DNA of 64,000 nt from Anomaloglossus baeobatrachus (Eukaryota; Chordata; Amphibia; Anura; Aromobatidae). The DNA is taken from positions 124,001-188,000 of the forward strand of contig NW_027442244.1 in the NCBI RefSeq assembly GCF_048569485.1, in the 5' to 3' direction. The notes beneath the pieces are model-generated. The model did not search any database and was not told where the DNA came from. It saw only the letters and a list, made by a program, of their open reading frames with translations. This document shows, piece after piece, positions 51,956 through 64,000 of the stretch. Position numbers and translations under genes: made by a program. Numbering within the stretch: the stretch's first letter is position 1; every line of letters starts with the position of its first letter.

Positions 51956-52143
51956 GGGTGCACCGTTCCTGGAGGTACTGCAATACCAGGTCAATGCGTG
52001 GAGTGGACAGAGCAAGCTCTTTTTCCATCTCCCTGTTCTAAAAATCCATTTAATATATGGTCCCCAGATAGGGGACGTATCAGATATTAAACTGATAAGA
52101 ACAGATACTACACTTGATCTTAGCCAAAAGGCCGAGAAGCGAT
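51956..52143 (-). ncRNA. RNU2: U2 snRNA
   Basis: Complete. PSE-like element 52186-52205; 3' box 51929-51943. The upstream spacer has C-to-T at 52592, in the CCCGGG of the pyrimidine tract. Confidence 0.97.
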
Positions 52144-53533
52144 AACCAGAATTGGTTTGGGCCTCGAGTGGCACCCTGGCCTATGCCGGACACATCTTAG
52201 GGAGAGAGAGCGAGAGGGAGACAAACCCACGCCTACACAAGACATTTTGTCACCCAAGCCAACCCTTGAAAAGGCTGCTTTGCAGAGCAAAAACAAGAAG
52301 AATGGTGCGTTTTGCAGCCGCCGCCCACTGCAATGAATCTGAATAACTCCTCCTTTAGGGCGCAAGCAACTCCCCTCCCCCTTGCAGTCTTTCCAATTCA
52401 CGATACAAAAAGACGGACAGGACAGGTTGCCTGACTTTCCGTCACTGCCACCCTTTGCCATCCTTACCCGTAGAAAGCCCTTTCATCATCCCCAAACCCT
52501 AATCTTTTCCCTTTCCTTCCCAGCCCCCAAACCCTGCCCTCTGTACCTTTCTCACCACCCGCTTCCCTTCTCCTGTCATCCCCCTACCACCTGGGAAAAA
52601 AAGAGATTGCCCCCTCCTTCCACTAGCCCACCCTCCCACCCAAAGAACAACTTCTTCTGCGCAGCTTGTTTTCTAGGCAGCAGCGCTATTGTGATGTCAT
52701 CGGGGGGCATTGTGACAAGCCGCCAGTGTTCCGTCTCTTCATGTTGTGCACAGTTCAAACGGAAAATACATCAACAGGCAGACTACAGAAAAGCTTACTA
52801 TCAAAGGTTAGAGGGGGGCTTTCTCAGAGGGCTTTTTACAGTTTTTCTATTCCCAATTAGCCGTTTAAGTGTACTTATTGAAAGTAGTAATTCTTTCATA
52901 GGCCGCCCTTTCTTAGTATTTGACGTTCCTTATATTGCGGTATGAGGCTTCGCAGTAGGTTGCAAACATTCATCACCCATGACTGTCCCCAATTGAGCTC
53001 AGAAGCTCAATGTCTATCATGACCTCTCTTTTAGAATGTCCAAGAGCAAGCAAACTATTCCTCCAGGAGAGGGCGCCAACAGACTACTAAAGAGATCATC
53101 ATTACTCAAAGAAAACCCCAAAAACCAATGCATGATAGGAATAAACAGGTAACTTTCTTTGGAGTGGAAGCGGAGAGATCGCACCAGATGCCAATTCTAG
53201 ATCTTATCACACCTGTGGTCACTGCAGCAGCAGGTGAATCCACTTTGTCCAAAAGGGATCTATTCCATTCAATTGCAAATGATCTAGATAAGACAGAGAA
53301 CTGCAGCACGGGGACATAGCCGAGTTGGTCAGGTTGAGTGGTGATGAGTTTGCTATTTGGATGAATAAAGAAAGTCAAAAGTGTGAAAGATAAAAAACAA
53401 AAGGAGGAAGTGTGAAAAGTGAATGGGCCAAATTGAGGTGCATATGAAGACGTATGCTTTCTTCCAATTCATTAAATCGGGCTAATATGAATCAGGTGAA
53501 TTGAGTTCTGCTTTTGGAAACTGGGTTAAGAAG

Positions 53534-53683
53534 GGGTGCACCGTTCCTGGAGGTACTGCAATACCAGGTCAATGCGTGGAGTGGACAGAGCAAGCTCTTT
53601 TTCCATCTCCCTGTTCTAAAAATCCATTTAATATATGGTCCCCAGATAGGGGACGTATCAGATATTAAACTGATAAGAACAGA
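53534..53683 (-). pseudogene. U2 snRNA 3' part (nt 39-188), split by insertion 3
   Basis: Distal U2 part, cut at the same nucleotide as the other two. The 3' box is retained at 53507-53521. Confidence 0.95.
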
Positions 53684-54453
53684 TTTTGATTTAATGAAGC
53701 TTTCCAAAGCACCGCAAAAAATGCATGACCGAAGTCACACCAAAAACAGTGCAAAGGCTAGGATTCGTGTGGACCCCTCCGTGAGGAGAGGGTCCCCAAA
53801 AATCAACCCCGTCCCTCCGAGCCAGAAGGCCACAGCAAGGGTCAGGGATCTTCGGTGCTCCCCCAAGCCGAAGCCTGGTTGAGCCTTGTCGTTGCTCCCA
53901 GCATCCACCCAGGCATCTTACCCAAGTGGAGTAGAGAGCTACTAGTTGTTGGTTTCGCAGCCGAAACTGCCCGGACCGTCAACCGGTGTTGGTTTCTCAG
54001 CCCAAGGCTAACCGGACCTCCAACCGGGTGTTGGTTTCTCAGCCGAAGCTGACCCAGACCTCCAACCGGGTGTTGGTTTCTCAGCCGAAGCTGACCCGGA
54101 CCTCCAACCGGGTGTTGGTTTCTCAGCCCAAAGCTGAACGGACCTCCGACCATGATTATAAAAATTTCCCTTCCTAGCCAGAAGGCCGGGATAGAGCAAT
54201 ATGCTCAGAAAGTATGAAAGGGCAAGGTACGGTGTGCTACAGAGCCCAAGGCTCGCCGGGGTCCCAAGCCAGCAAGCTCAGACACACTCCAGGGTCGTCA
54301 GTCCTGGGGCACATTGCACCATAGCCCCCACACTTACTCAGTCTAATAGCCTCGATCCTGGTAGGGCCATGTTTTCCTCTAGATGAATATACTATACATC
54401 AAGAGTACTAGCAAGCGCAACCTTCCAGTGTGCATTGCATCTGCCGAGCCTCA
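53684..54453 (-). mobile_element. U2-targeting non-LTR-type element, insertion 3 (5' truncated)
   Basis: 770 bp, same 3' end and tail as insertion 1 and more similar to it than to insertion 2. Its 5' side stops about 46 bp short of the end shared by insertions 1 and 2, after GTGCATTGCAT (plus strand, to 54440). About 13 bp not found in the other copies follow (54441-54453). U2 nt 39-42 (TCTG) are duplicated, with the second copy at 54454-54457. Five tandem repeats are present. 5' truncation with filler bases and a short target duplication is usual for non-LTR retrotransposition. Confidence 0.77.
53949..54154 (-). repeat. Five tandem 40-42-bp repeats in insertion 3
   Basis: Units begin TTGGTTTC at 53949, 53989, 54031, 54073 and 54115; copy number is intermediate between insertions 1 (four) and 2 (six). 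Confidence 0.85.
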
Positions 54454-54495
54454 CAGATACTACACTTGATCTTAGCCAAAAGGCCGAGAAGCGAT
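54454..54495 (-). pseudogene. U2 snRNA 5' part (nt 1-42), split by insertion 3
   Basis: U2 start and promoter retained (PSE-like element 54538-54557); includes the 4-bp target duplication. The upstream spacer has T-to-C at 55854, just beyond the 3' box of the next gene. Confidence 0.95.
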
Positions 54496-55885
54496 AACCA
54501 GAATTGGTTTGGGCCTCGAGTGGCACCCTGGCCTATGCCGGACACATCTTAGGGAGAGAGAGCGAGAGGGAGACAAACCCACGCCTACACAAGACATTTT
54601 GTCACCCAAGCCAACCCTTGAAAAGGCTGCTTTGCAGAGCAAAAACAAGAAGAATGGTGCGTTTTGCAGCCGCCGCCCACTGCAATGAATCTGAATAACT
54701 CCTCCTTTAGGGCGCAAGCAACTCCCCTCCCCCTTGCAGTCTTTCCAATTCACGATACAAAAAGACGGACAGGACAGGTTGCCTGACTTTCCGTCACTGC
54801 CACCCTTTGCCATCCTTACCCGTAGAAAGCCCTTTCATCATCCCCAAACCCTAATCTTTTCCCTTTCCTTCCCAGCCCCCAAACCCTGCCCTCTGTACCT
54901 TTCTCACCACCCGCTTCCCTTCTCCTGTCATCCCCCTACCACCCGGGAAAAAAAGAGATTGCCCCCTCCTTCCACTAGCCCACCCTCCCACCCAAAGAAC
55001 AACTTCTTCTGCGCAGCTTGTTTTCTAGGCAGCAGCGCTATTGTGATGTCATCGGGGGGCATTGTGACAAGCCGCCAGTGTTCCGTCTCTTCATGTTGTG
55101 CACAGTTCAAACGGAAAATACATCAACAGGCAGACTACAGAAAAGCTTACTATCAAAGGTTAGAGGGGGGCTTTCTCAGAGGGCTTTTTACAGTTTTTCT
55201 ATTCCCAATTAGCCGTTTAAGTGTACTTATTGAAAGTAGTAATTCTTTCATAGGCCGCCCTTTCTTAGTATTTGACGTTCCTTATATTGCGGTATGAGGC
55301 TTCGCAGTAGGTTGCAAACATTCATCACCCATGACTGTCCCCAATTGAGCTCAGAAGCTCAATGTCTATCATGACCTCTCTTTTAGAATGTCCAAGAGCA
55401 AGCAAACTATTCCTCCAGGAGAGGGCGCCAACAGACTACTAAAGAGATCATCATTACTCAAAGAAAACCCCAAAAACCAATGCATGATAGGAATAAACAG
55501 GTAACTTTCTTTGGAGTGGAAGCGGAGAGATCGCACCAGATGCCAATTCTAGATCTTATCACACCTGTGGTCACTGCAGCAGCAGGTGAATCCACTTTGT
55601 CCAAAAGGGATCTATTCCATTCAATTGCAAATGATCTAGATAAGACAGAGAACTGCAGCACGGGGACATAGCCGAGTTGGTCAGGTTGAGTGGTGATGAG
55701 TTTGCTATTTGGATGAATAAAGAAAGTCAAAAGTGTGAAAGATAAAAAACAAAAGGAGGAAGTGTGAAAAGTGAATGGGCCAAATTGAGGTGCATATGAA
55801 GACGTATGCTTTCTTCCAATTCATTAAATCGGGCTAATATGAATCAGGTGAATCGAGTTCTGCTTTTGGAAACTGGGTTAAGAAG

Positions 55886-56073
55886 GGGTGCACCGTTCCT
55901 GGAGGTACTGCAATACCAGGTCAATGCGTGGAGTGGACAGAGCAAGCTCTTTTTCCATCTCCCTGTTCTAAAAATCCATTTAATATATGGTCCCCAGATA
56001 GGGGACGTATCAGATATTAAACTGATAAGAACAGATACTACACTTGATCTTAGCCAAAAGGCCGAGAAGCGAT
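55886..56073 (-). ncRNA. RNU2: U2 snRNA
   Basis: Complete. PSE-like element 56116-56135; 3' box 55859-55873, intact despite the nearby variant at 55854. The upstream spacer has G-to-A at 56632, three bases past the CRE-like site. Confidence 0.97.
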
Positions 56074-57463
56074 AACCAGAATTGGTTTGGGCCTCGAGTG
56101 GCACCCTGGCCTATGCCGGACACATCTTAGGGAGAGAGAGCGAGAGGGAGACAAACCCACGCCTACACAAGACATTTTGTCACCCAAGCCAACCCTTGAA
56201 AAGGCTGCTTTGCAGAGCAAAAACAAGAAGAATGGTGCGTTTTGCAGCCGCCGCCCACTGCAATGAATCTGAATAACTCCTCCTTTAGGGCGCAAGCAAC
56301 TCCCCTCCCCCTTGCAGTCTTTCCAATTCACGATACAAAAAGACGGACAGGACAGGTTGCCTGACTTTCCGTCACTGCCACCCTTTGCCATCCTTACCCG
56401 TAGAAAGCCCTTTCATCATCCCCAAACCCTAATCTTTTCCCTTTCCTTCCCAGCCCCCAAACCCTGCCCTCTGTACCTTTCTCACCACCCGCTTCCCTTC
56501 TCCTGTCATCCCCCTACCACCCGGGAAAAAAAGAGATTGCCCCCTCCTTCCACTAGCCCACCCTCCCACCCAAAGAACAACTTCTTCTGCGCAGCTTGTT
56601 TTCTAGGCAGCAGCGCTATTGTGATGTCATCAGGGGGCATTGTGACAAGCCGCCAGTGTTCCGTCTCTTCATGTTGTGCACAGTTCAAACGGAAAATACA
56701 TCAACAGGCAGACTACAGAAAAGCTTACTATCAAAGGTTAGAGGGGGGCTTTCTCAGAGGGCTTTTTACAGTTTTTCTATTCCCAATTAGCCGTTTAAGT
56801 GTACTTATTGAAAGTAGTAATTCTTTCATAGGCCGCCCTTTCTTAGTATTTGACGTTCCTTATATTGCGGTATGAGGCTTCGCAGTAGGTTGCAAACATT
56901 CATCACCCATGACTGTCCCCAATTGAGCTCAGAAGCTCAATGTCTATCATGACCTCTCTTTTAGAATGTCCAAGAGCAAGCAAACTATTCCTCCAGGAGA
57001 GGGCGCCAACAGACTACTAAAGAGATCATCATTACTCAAAGAAAACCCCAAAAACCAATGCATGATAGGAATAAACAGGTAACTTTCTTTGGAGTGGAAG
57101 CGGAGAGATCGCACCAGATGCCAATTCTAGATCTTATCACACCTGTGGTCACTGCAGCAGCAGGTGAATCCACTTTGTCCAAAAGGGATCTATTCCATTC
57201 AATTGCAAATGATCTAGATAAGACAGAGAACTGCAGCACGGGGACATAGCCGAGTTGGTCAGGTTGAGTGGTGATGAGTTTGCTATTTGGATGAATAAAG
57301 AAAGTCAAAAGTGTGAAAGATAAAAAACAAAAGGAGGAAGTGTGAAAAGTGAATGGGCCAAATTGAGGTGCATATGAAGACGTATGCTTTCTTCCAATTC
57401 ATTAAATCGGGCTAATATGAATCAGGTGAATTGAGTTCTGCTTTTGGAAACTGGGTTAAGAAG

Positions 57464-57651
57464 GGGTGCACCGTTCCTGGAGGTACTGCAATACCAGGTC
57501 AATGCGTGGAGTGGACAGAGCAAGCTCTTTTTCCATCTCCCTGTTCTAAAAATCCATTTAATATATGGTCCCCAGATAGGGGACGTATCAGATATTAAAC
57601 TGATAAGAACAGATACTACACTTGATCTTAGCCAAAAGGCCGAGAAGCGAT
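57464..57651 (-). ncRNA. RNU2: U2 snRNA
   Basis: Complete. PSE-like element 57694-57713; 3' box 57437-57451. Confidence 0.97.
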
Positions 57652-59041
57652 AACCAGAATTGGTTTGGGCCTCGAGTGGCACCCTGGCCTATGCCGGACA
57701 CATCTTAGGGAGAGAGAGCGAGAGGGAGACAAACCCACGCCTACACAAGACATTTTGTCACCCAAGCCAACCCTTGAAAAGGCTGCTTTGCAGAGCAAAA
57801 ACAAGAAGAATGGTGCGTTTTGCAGCCGCCGCCCACTGCAATGAATCTGAATAACTCCTCCTTTAGGGCGCAAGCAACTCCCCTCCCCCTTGCAGTCTTT
57901 CCAATTCACGATACAAAAAGACGGACAGGACAGGTTGCCTGACTTTCCGTCACTGCCACCCTTTGCCATCCTTACCCGTAGAAAGCCCTTTCATCATCCC
58001 CAAACCCTAATCTTTTCCCTTTCCTTCCCAGCCCCCAAACCCTGCCCTCTGTACCTTTCTCACCACCCGCTTCCCTTCTCCTGTCATCCCCCTACCACCC
58101 GGGAAAAAAAGAGATTGCCCCCTCCTTCCACTAGCCCACCCTCCCACCCAAAGAACAACTTCTTCTGCGCAGCTTGTTTTCTAGGCAGCAGCGCTATTGT
58201 GATGTCATCGGGGGGCATTGTGACAAGCCGCCAGTGTTCCGTCTCTTCATGTTGTGCACAGTTCAAACGGAAAATACATCAACAGGCAGACTACAGAAAA
58301 GCTTACTATCAAAGGTTAGAGGGGGGCTTTCTCAGAGGGCTTTTTACAGTTTTTCTATTCCCAATTAGCCGTTTAAGTGTACTTATTGAAAGTAGTAATT
58401 CTTTCATAGGCCGCCCTTTCTTAGTATTTGACGTTCCTTATATTGCGGTATGAGGCTTCGCAGTAGGTTGCAAACATTCATCACCCATGACTGTCCCCAA
58501 TTGAGCTCAGAAGCTCAATGTCTATCATGACCTCTCTTTTAGAATGTCCAAGAGCAAGCAAACTATTCCTCCAGGAGAGGGCGCCAACAGACTACTAAAG
58601 AGATCATCATTACTCAAAGAAAACCCCAAAAACCAATGCATGATAGGAATAAACAGGTAACTTTCTTTGGAGTGGAAGCGGAGAGATCGCACCAGATGCC
58701 AATTCTAGATCTTATCACACCTGTGGTCACTGCAGCAGCAGGTGAATCCACTTTGTCCAAAAGGGATCTATTCCATTCAATTGCAAATGATCTAGATAAG
58801 ACAGAGAACTGCAGCACGGGGACATAGCCGAGTTGGTCAGGTTGAGTGGTGATGAGTTTGCTATTTGGATGAATAAAGAAAGTCAAAAGTGTGAAAGATA
58901 AAAAACAAAAGGAGGAAGTGTGAAAAGTGAATGGGCCAAATTGAGGTGCATATGAAGACGTATGCTTTCTTCCAATTCATTAAATCGGGCTAATATGAAT
59001 CAGGTGAATTGAGTTCTGCTTTTGGAAACTGGGTTAAGAAG

Positions 59042-59229
59042 GGGTGCACCGTTCCTGGAGGTACTGCAATACCAGGTCAATGCGTGGAGTGGACAGAGCA
59101 AGCTCTTTTTCCATCTCCCTGTTCTAAAAATCCATTTAATATATGGTCCCCAGATAGGGGACGTATCAGATATTAAACTGATAAGAACAGATACTACACT
59201 TGATCTTAGCCAAAAGGCCGAGAAGCGAT
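59042..59229 (-). ncRNA. RNU2: U2 snRNA
   Basis: Complete. PSE-like element 59272-59291; 3' box 59015-59029. Confidence 0.97.
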
Positions 59230-60619
59230 AACCAGAATTGGTTTGGGCCTCGAGTGGCACCCTGGCCTATGCCGGACACATCTTAGGGAGAGAGAGCGAG
59301 AGGGAGACAAACCCACGCCTACACAAGACATTTTGTCACCCAAGCCAACCCTTGAAAAGGCTGCTTTGCAGAGCAAAAACAAGAAGAATGGTGCGTTTTG
59401 CAGCCGCCGCCCACTGCAATGAATCTGAATAACTCCTCCTTTAGGGCGCAAGCAACTCCCCTCCCCCTTGCAGTCTTTCCAATTCACGATACAAAAAGAC
59501 GGACAGGACAGGTTGCCTGACTTTCCGTCACTGCCACCCTTTGCCATCCTTACCCGTAGAAAGCCCTTTCATCATCCCCAAACCCTAATCTTTTCCCTTT
59601 CCTTCCCAGCCCCCAAACCCTGCCCTCTGTACCTTTCTCACCACCCGCTTCCCTTCTCCTGTCATCCCCCTACCACCCGGGAAAAAAAGAGATTGCCCCC
59701 TCCTTCCACTAGCCCACCCTCCCACCCAAAGAACAACTTCTTCTGCGCAGCTTGTTTTCTAGGCAGCAGCGCTATTGTGATGTCATCGGGGGGCATTGTG
59801 ACAAGCCGCCAGTGTTCCGTCTCTTCATGTTGTGCACAGTTCAAACGGAAAATACATCAACAGGCAGACTACAGAAAAGCTTACTATCAAAGGTTAGAGG
59901 GGGGCTTTCTCAGAGGGCTTTTTACAGTTTTTCTATTCCCAATTAGCCGTTTAAGTGTACTTATTGAAAGTAGTAATTCTTTCATAGGCCGCCCTTTCTT
60001 AGTATTTGACGTTCCTTATATTGCGGTATGAGGCTTCGCAGTAGGTTGCAAACATTCATCACCCATGACTGTCCCCAATTGAGCTCAGAAGCTCAATGTC
60101 TATCATGACCTCTCTTTTAGAATGTCCAAGAGCAAGCAAACTATTCCTCCAGGAGAGGGCGCCAACAGACTACTAAAGAGATCATCATTACTCAAAGAAA
60201 ACCCCAAAAACCAATGCATGATAGGAATAAACAGGTAACTTTCTTTGGAGTGGAAGCGGAGAGATCGCACCAGATGCCAATTCTAGATCTTATCACACCT
60301 GTGGTCACTGCAGCAGCAGGTGAATCCACTTTGTCCAAAAGGGATCTATTCCATTCAATTGCAAATGATCTAGATAAGACAGAGAACTGCAGCACGGGGA
60401 CATAGCCGAGTTGGTCAGGTTGAGTGGTGATGAGTTTGCTATTTGGATGAATAAAGAAAGTCAAAAGTGTGAAAGATAAAAAACAAAAGGAGGAAGTGTG
60501 AAAAGTGAATGGGCCAAATTGAGGTGCATATGAAGACGTATGCTTTCTTCCAATTCATTAAATCGGGCTAATATGAATCAGGTGAATTGAGTTCTGCTTT
60601 TGGAAACTGGGTTAAGAAG

Positions 60620-60807
60620 GGGTGCACCGTTCCTGGAGGTACTGCAATACCAGGTCAATGCGTGGAGTGGACAGAGCAAGCTCTTTTTCCATCTCCCTGT
60701 TCTAAAAATCCATTTAATATATGGTCCCCAGATAGGGGACGTATCAGATATTAAACTGATAAGAACAGATACTACACTTGATCTTAGCCAAAAGGCCGAG
60801 AAGCGAT
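60620..60807 (-). ncRNA. RNU2: U2 snRNA
   Basis: Complete. PSE-like element 60850-60869; 3' box 60593-60607. The upstream spacer is one base longer, with an extra A in an AC run near 61877. Confidence 0.97.
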
Positions 60808-62198
60808 AACCAGAATTGGTTTGGGCCTCGAGTGGCACCCTGGCCTATGCCGGACACATCTTAGGGAGAGAGAGCGAGAGGGAGACAAACCCACGCCTAC
60901 ACAAGACATTTTGTCACCCAAGCCAACCCTTGAAAAGGCTGCTTTGCAGAGCAAAAACAAGAAGAATGGTGCGTTTTGCAGCCGCCGCCCACTGCAATGA
61001 ATCTGAATAACTCCTCCTTTAGGGCGCAAGCAACTCCCCTCCCCCTTGCAGTCTTTCCAATTCACGATACAAAAAGACGGACAGGACAGGTTGCCTGACT
61101 TTCCGTCACTGCCACCCTTTGCCATCCTTACCCGTAGAAAGCCCTTTCATCATCCCCAAACCCTAATCTTTTCCCTTTCCTTCCCAGCCCCCAAACCCTG
61201 CCCTCTGTACCTTTCTCACCACCCGCTTCCCTTCTCCTGTCATCCCCCTACCACCCGGGAAAAAAAGAGATTGCCCCCTCCTTCCACTAGCCCACCCTCC
61301 CACCCAAAGAACAACTTCTTCTGCGCAGCTTGTTTTCTAGGCAGCAGCGCTATTGTGATGTCATCGGGGGGCATTGTGACAAGCCGCCAGTGTTCCGTCT
61401 CTTCATGTTGTGCACAGTTCAAACGGAAAATACATCAACAGGCAGACTACAGAAAAGCTTACTATCAAAGGTTAGAGGGGGGCTTTCTCAGAGGGCTTTT
61501 TACAGTTTTTCTATTCCCAATTAGCCGTTTAAGTGTACTTATTGAAAGTAGTAATTCTTTCATAGGCCGCCCTTTCTTAGTATTTGACGTTCCTTATATT
61601 GCGGTATGAGGCTTCGCAGTAGGTTGCAAACATTCATCACCCATGACTGTCCCCAATTGAGCTCAGAAGCTCAATGTCTATCATGACCTCTCTTTTAGAA
61701 TGTCCAAGAGCAAGCAAACTATTCCTCCAGGAGAGGGCGCCAACAGACTACTAAAGAGATCATCATTACTCAAAGAAAACCCCAAAAACCAATGCATGAT
61801 AGGAATAAACAGGTAACTTTCTTTGGAGTGGAAGCGGAGAGATCGCACCAGATGCCAATTCTAGATCTTATCACACACTGTGGTCACTGCAGCAGCAGGT
61901 GAATCCACTTTGTCCAAAAGGGATCTATTCCATTCAATTGCAAATGATCTAGATAAGACAGAGAACTGCAGCACGGGGACATAGCCGAGTTGGTCAGGTT
62001 GAGTGGTGATGAGTTTGCTATTTGGATGAATAAAGAAAGTCAAAAGTGTGAAAGATAAAAAACAAAAGGAGGAAGTGTGAAAAGTGAATGGGCCAAATTG
62101 AGGTGCATATGAAGACGTATGCTTTCTTCCAATTCATTAAATCGGGCTAATATGAATCAGGTGAATTGAGTTCTGCTTTTGGAAACTGGGTTAAGAAG

Positions 62199-62386
62199 GG
62201 GTGCACCGTTCCTGGAGGTACTGCAATACCAGGTCAATGCGTGGAGTGGACAGAGCAAGCTCTTTTTCCATCTCCCTGTTCTAAAAATCCATTTAATATA
62301 TGGTCCCCAGATAGGGGACGTATCAGATATTAAACTGATAAGAACAGATACTACACTTGATCTTAGCCAAAAGGCCGAGAAGCGAT
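62199..62386 (-). ncRNA. RNU2: U2 snRNA
   Basis: Complete. PSE-like element 62429-62448; 3' box 62172-62186. Confidence 0.97.
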
Positions 62387-63776
62387 AACCAGAATTGGTT
62401 TGGGCCTCGAGTGGCACCCTGGCCTATGCCGGACACATCTTAGGGAGAGAGAGCGAGAGGGAGACAAACCCACGCCTACACAAGACATTTTGTCACCCAA
62501 GCCAACCCTTGAAAAGGCTGCTTTGCAGAGCAAAAACAAGAAGAATGGTGCGTTTTGCAGCCGCCGCCCACTGCAATGAATCTGAATAACTCCTCCTTTA
62601 GGGCGCAAGCAACTCCCCTCCCCCTTGCAGTCTTTCCAATTCACGATACAAAAAGACGGACAGGACAGGTTGCCTGACTTTCCGTCACTGCCACCCTTTG
62701 CCATCCTTACCCGTAGAAAGCCCTTTCATCATCCCCAAACCCTAATCTTTTCCCTTTCCTTCCCAGCCCCCAAACCCTGCCCTCTGTACCTTTCTCACCA
62801 CCCGCTTCCCTTCTCCTGTCATCCCCCTACCACCCGGGAAAAAAAGAGATTGCCCCCTCCTTCCACTAGCCCACCCTCCCACCCAAAGAACAACTTCTTC
62901 TGCGCAGCTTGTTTTCTAGGCAGCAGCGCTATTGTGATGTCATCGGGGGGCATTGTGACAAGCCGCCAGTGTTCCGTCTCTTCATGTTGTGCACAGTTCA
63001 AACGGAAAATACATCAACAGGCAGACTACAGAAAAGCTTACTATCAAAGGTTAGAGGGGGGCTTTCTCAGAGGGCTTTTTACAGTTTTTCTATTCCCAAT
63101 TAGCCGTTTAAGTGTACTTATTGAAAGTAGTAATTCTTTCATAGGCCGCCCTTTCTTAGTATTTGACGTTCCTTATATTGCGGTATGAGGCTTCGCAGTA
63201 GGTTGCAAACATTCATCACCCATGACTGTCCCCAATTGAGCTCAGAAGCTCAATGTCTATCATGACCTCTCTTTTAGAATGTCCAAGAGCAAGCAAACTA
63301 TTCCTCCAGGAGAGGGCGCCAACAGACTACTAAAGAGATCATCATTACTCAAAGAAAACCCCAAAAACCAATGCATGATAGGAATAAACAGGTAACTTTC
63401 TTTGGAGTGGAAGCGGAGAGATCGCACCAGATGCCAATTCTAGATCTTATCACACCTGTGGTCACTGCAGCAGCAGGTGAATCCACTTTGTCCAAAAGGG
63501 ATCTATTCCATTCAATTGCAAATGATCTAGATAAGACAGAGAACTGCAGCACGGGGACATAGCCGAGTTGGTCAGGTTGAGTGGTGATGAGTTTGCTATT
63601 TGGATGAATAAAGAAAGTCAAAAGTGTGAAAGATAAAAAACAAAAGGAGGAAGTGTGAAAAGTGAATGGGCCAAATTGAGGTGCATATGAAGACGTATGC
63701 TTTCTTCCAATTCATTAAATCGGGCTAATATGAATCAGGTGAATTGAGTTCTGCTTTTGGAAACTGGGTTAAGAAG

Positions 63777-63964
63777 GGGTGCACCGTTCCTGGAGGTACT
63801 GCAATACCAGGTCAATGCGTGGAGTGGACAGAGCAAGCTCTTTTTCCATCTCCCTGTTCTAAAAATCCATTTAATATATGGTCCCCAGATAGGGGACGTA
63901 TCAGATATTAAACTGATAAGAACAGATACTACACTTGATCTTAGCCAAAAGGCCGAGAAGCGAT
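63777..63964 (-). ncRNA. RNU2: U2 snRNA (last complete copy)
   Basis: Complete; 3' box 63750-63764. Only 36 bp of upstream sequence is in the window, so its PSE lies outside. Confidence 0.97.
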
Positions 63965-64000
63965 AACCAGAATTGGTTTGGGCCTCGAGTGGCACCCTGG

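Larger units (their letters stand above)
1..64000 (-). repeat. Tandem array of U2 snRNA genes, 1,578-bp unit
   Basis: The whole window is a head-to-tail repeat with every U2 gene on the minus strand. The first bases of U2 recur at 42, 1620, 3198, 4776 and so on at 1,578-bp steps. Two steps differ by one base (1,577 before 7931; 1,579 before 62386), and three are longer because an element sits inside the U2 gene (before 16582, 47409 and 54495). Within a unit with U2 nucleotide 1 at position P, the gene spans P-187 to P, the 3' box P-214 to P-200, the PSE-like element P+43 to P+62, a C-rich run P+227 to P+238, and the spacer P+1 to P+1390. Units differ at about eighteen positions that I noticed by eye. 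Clustered, homogenised U2 arrays are known from many animals, for example human RNU2 and Xenopus; this unit length does not match those I remember. Confidence 0.98.

Noticed and set aside
1-64000. Other RNA genes in the unit (U1, U5, 5S, tRNA) and CRISPR
   Set aside because: I searched the spacer by eye for their conserved cores and found none. The long direct repeats are whole gene units, not CRISPR repeats.

Overview
The window is one long head-to-tail array of U2 spliceosomal snRNA genes, all on the minus strand. The repeat unit is 1,578 bp: a 188-nt U2 gene and a 1,390-bp spacer that carries its promoter. I count 40 U2 loci: 36 complete genes, one 5' fragment cut by the window start, and three genes each split by an inserted element. 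No protein-coding gene is supported. Open reading frames in the spacers recur only because the unit recurs.

The U2 sequence is of metazoan type. As I recall human U2, the first ~70 nt and the 3' ~37 nt are identical, and the middle has about ten differences, including two compensatory base-pair changes. Pol II snRNA signals of vertebrate type are present: a perfect 3' box just downstream of the gene and a PSE-like element at -43 to -62. An animal is certain and a vertebrate is most likely; I cannot name the species.

Layout: nine complete genes (1433-14243) follow the initial fragment; a split gene lies at 15634-16582; then 18 complete genes (17973-44986); a split gene at 46377-47409; three complete genes (48800-52143); a split gene at 53534-54495; and six complete genes to 63964. 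Units are nearly identical: I noticed about eighteen variant positions in roughly 61 kb of unit sequence, some shared between neighbouring or near-neighbouring units, as expected under concerted evolution.

The most interesting content is the three insertions (762, 843 and 770 bp). All belong to one family, lie in the same orientation as U2, and enter at the same nucleotide, directly after the branch-site recognition sequence GUAGUA (nt 33-38). Each ends in a short A-rich tail at one constant junction and has a variable opposite junction, as in target-primed reverse transcription by a site-specific non-LTR retrotransposon. Keno elements of the Tx1 group are known to target U2 genes. These copies have no reverse transcriptase, contain 4 to 6 tandem ~42-bp repeats, and two diverged copies share one 5' end, which suggests a short non-autonomous U2-targeting family.
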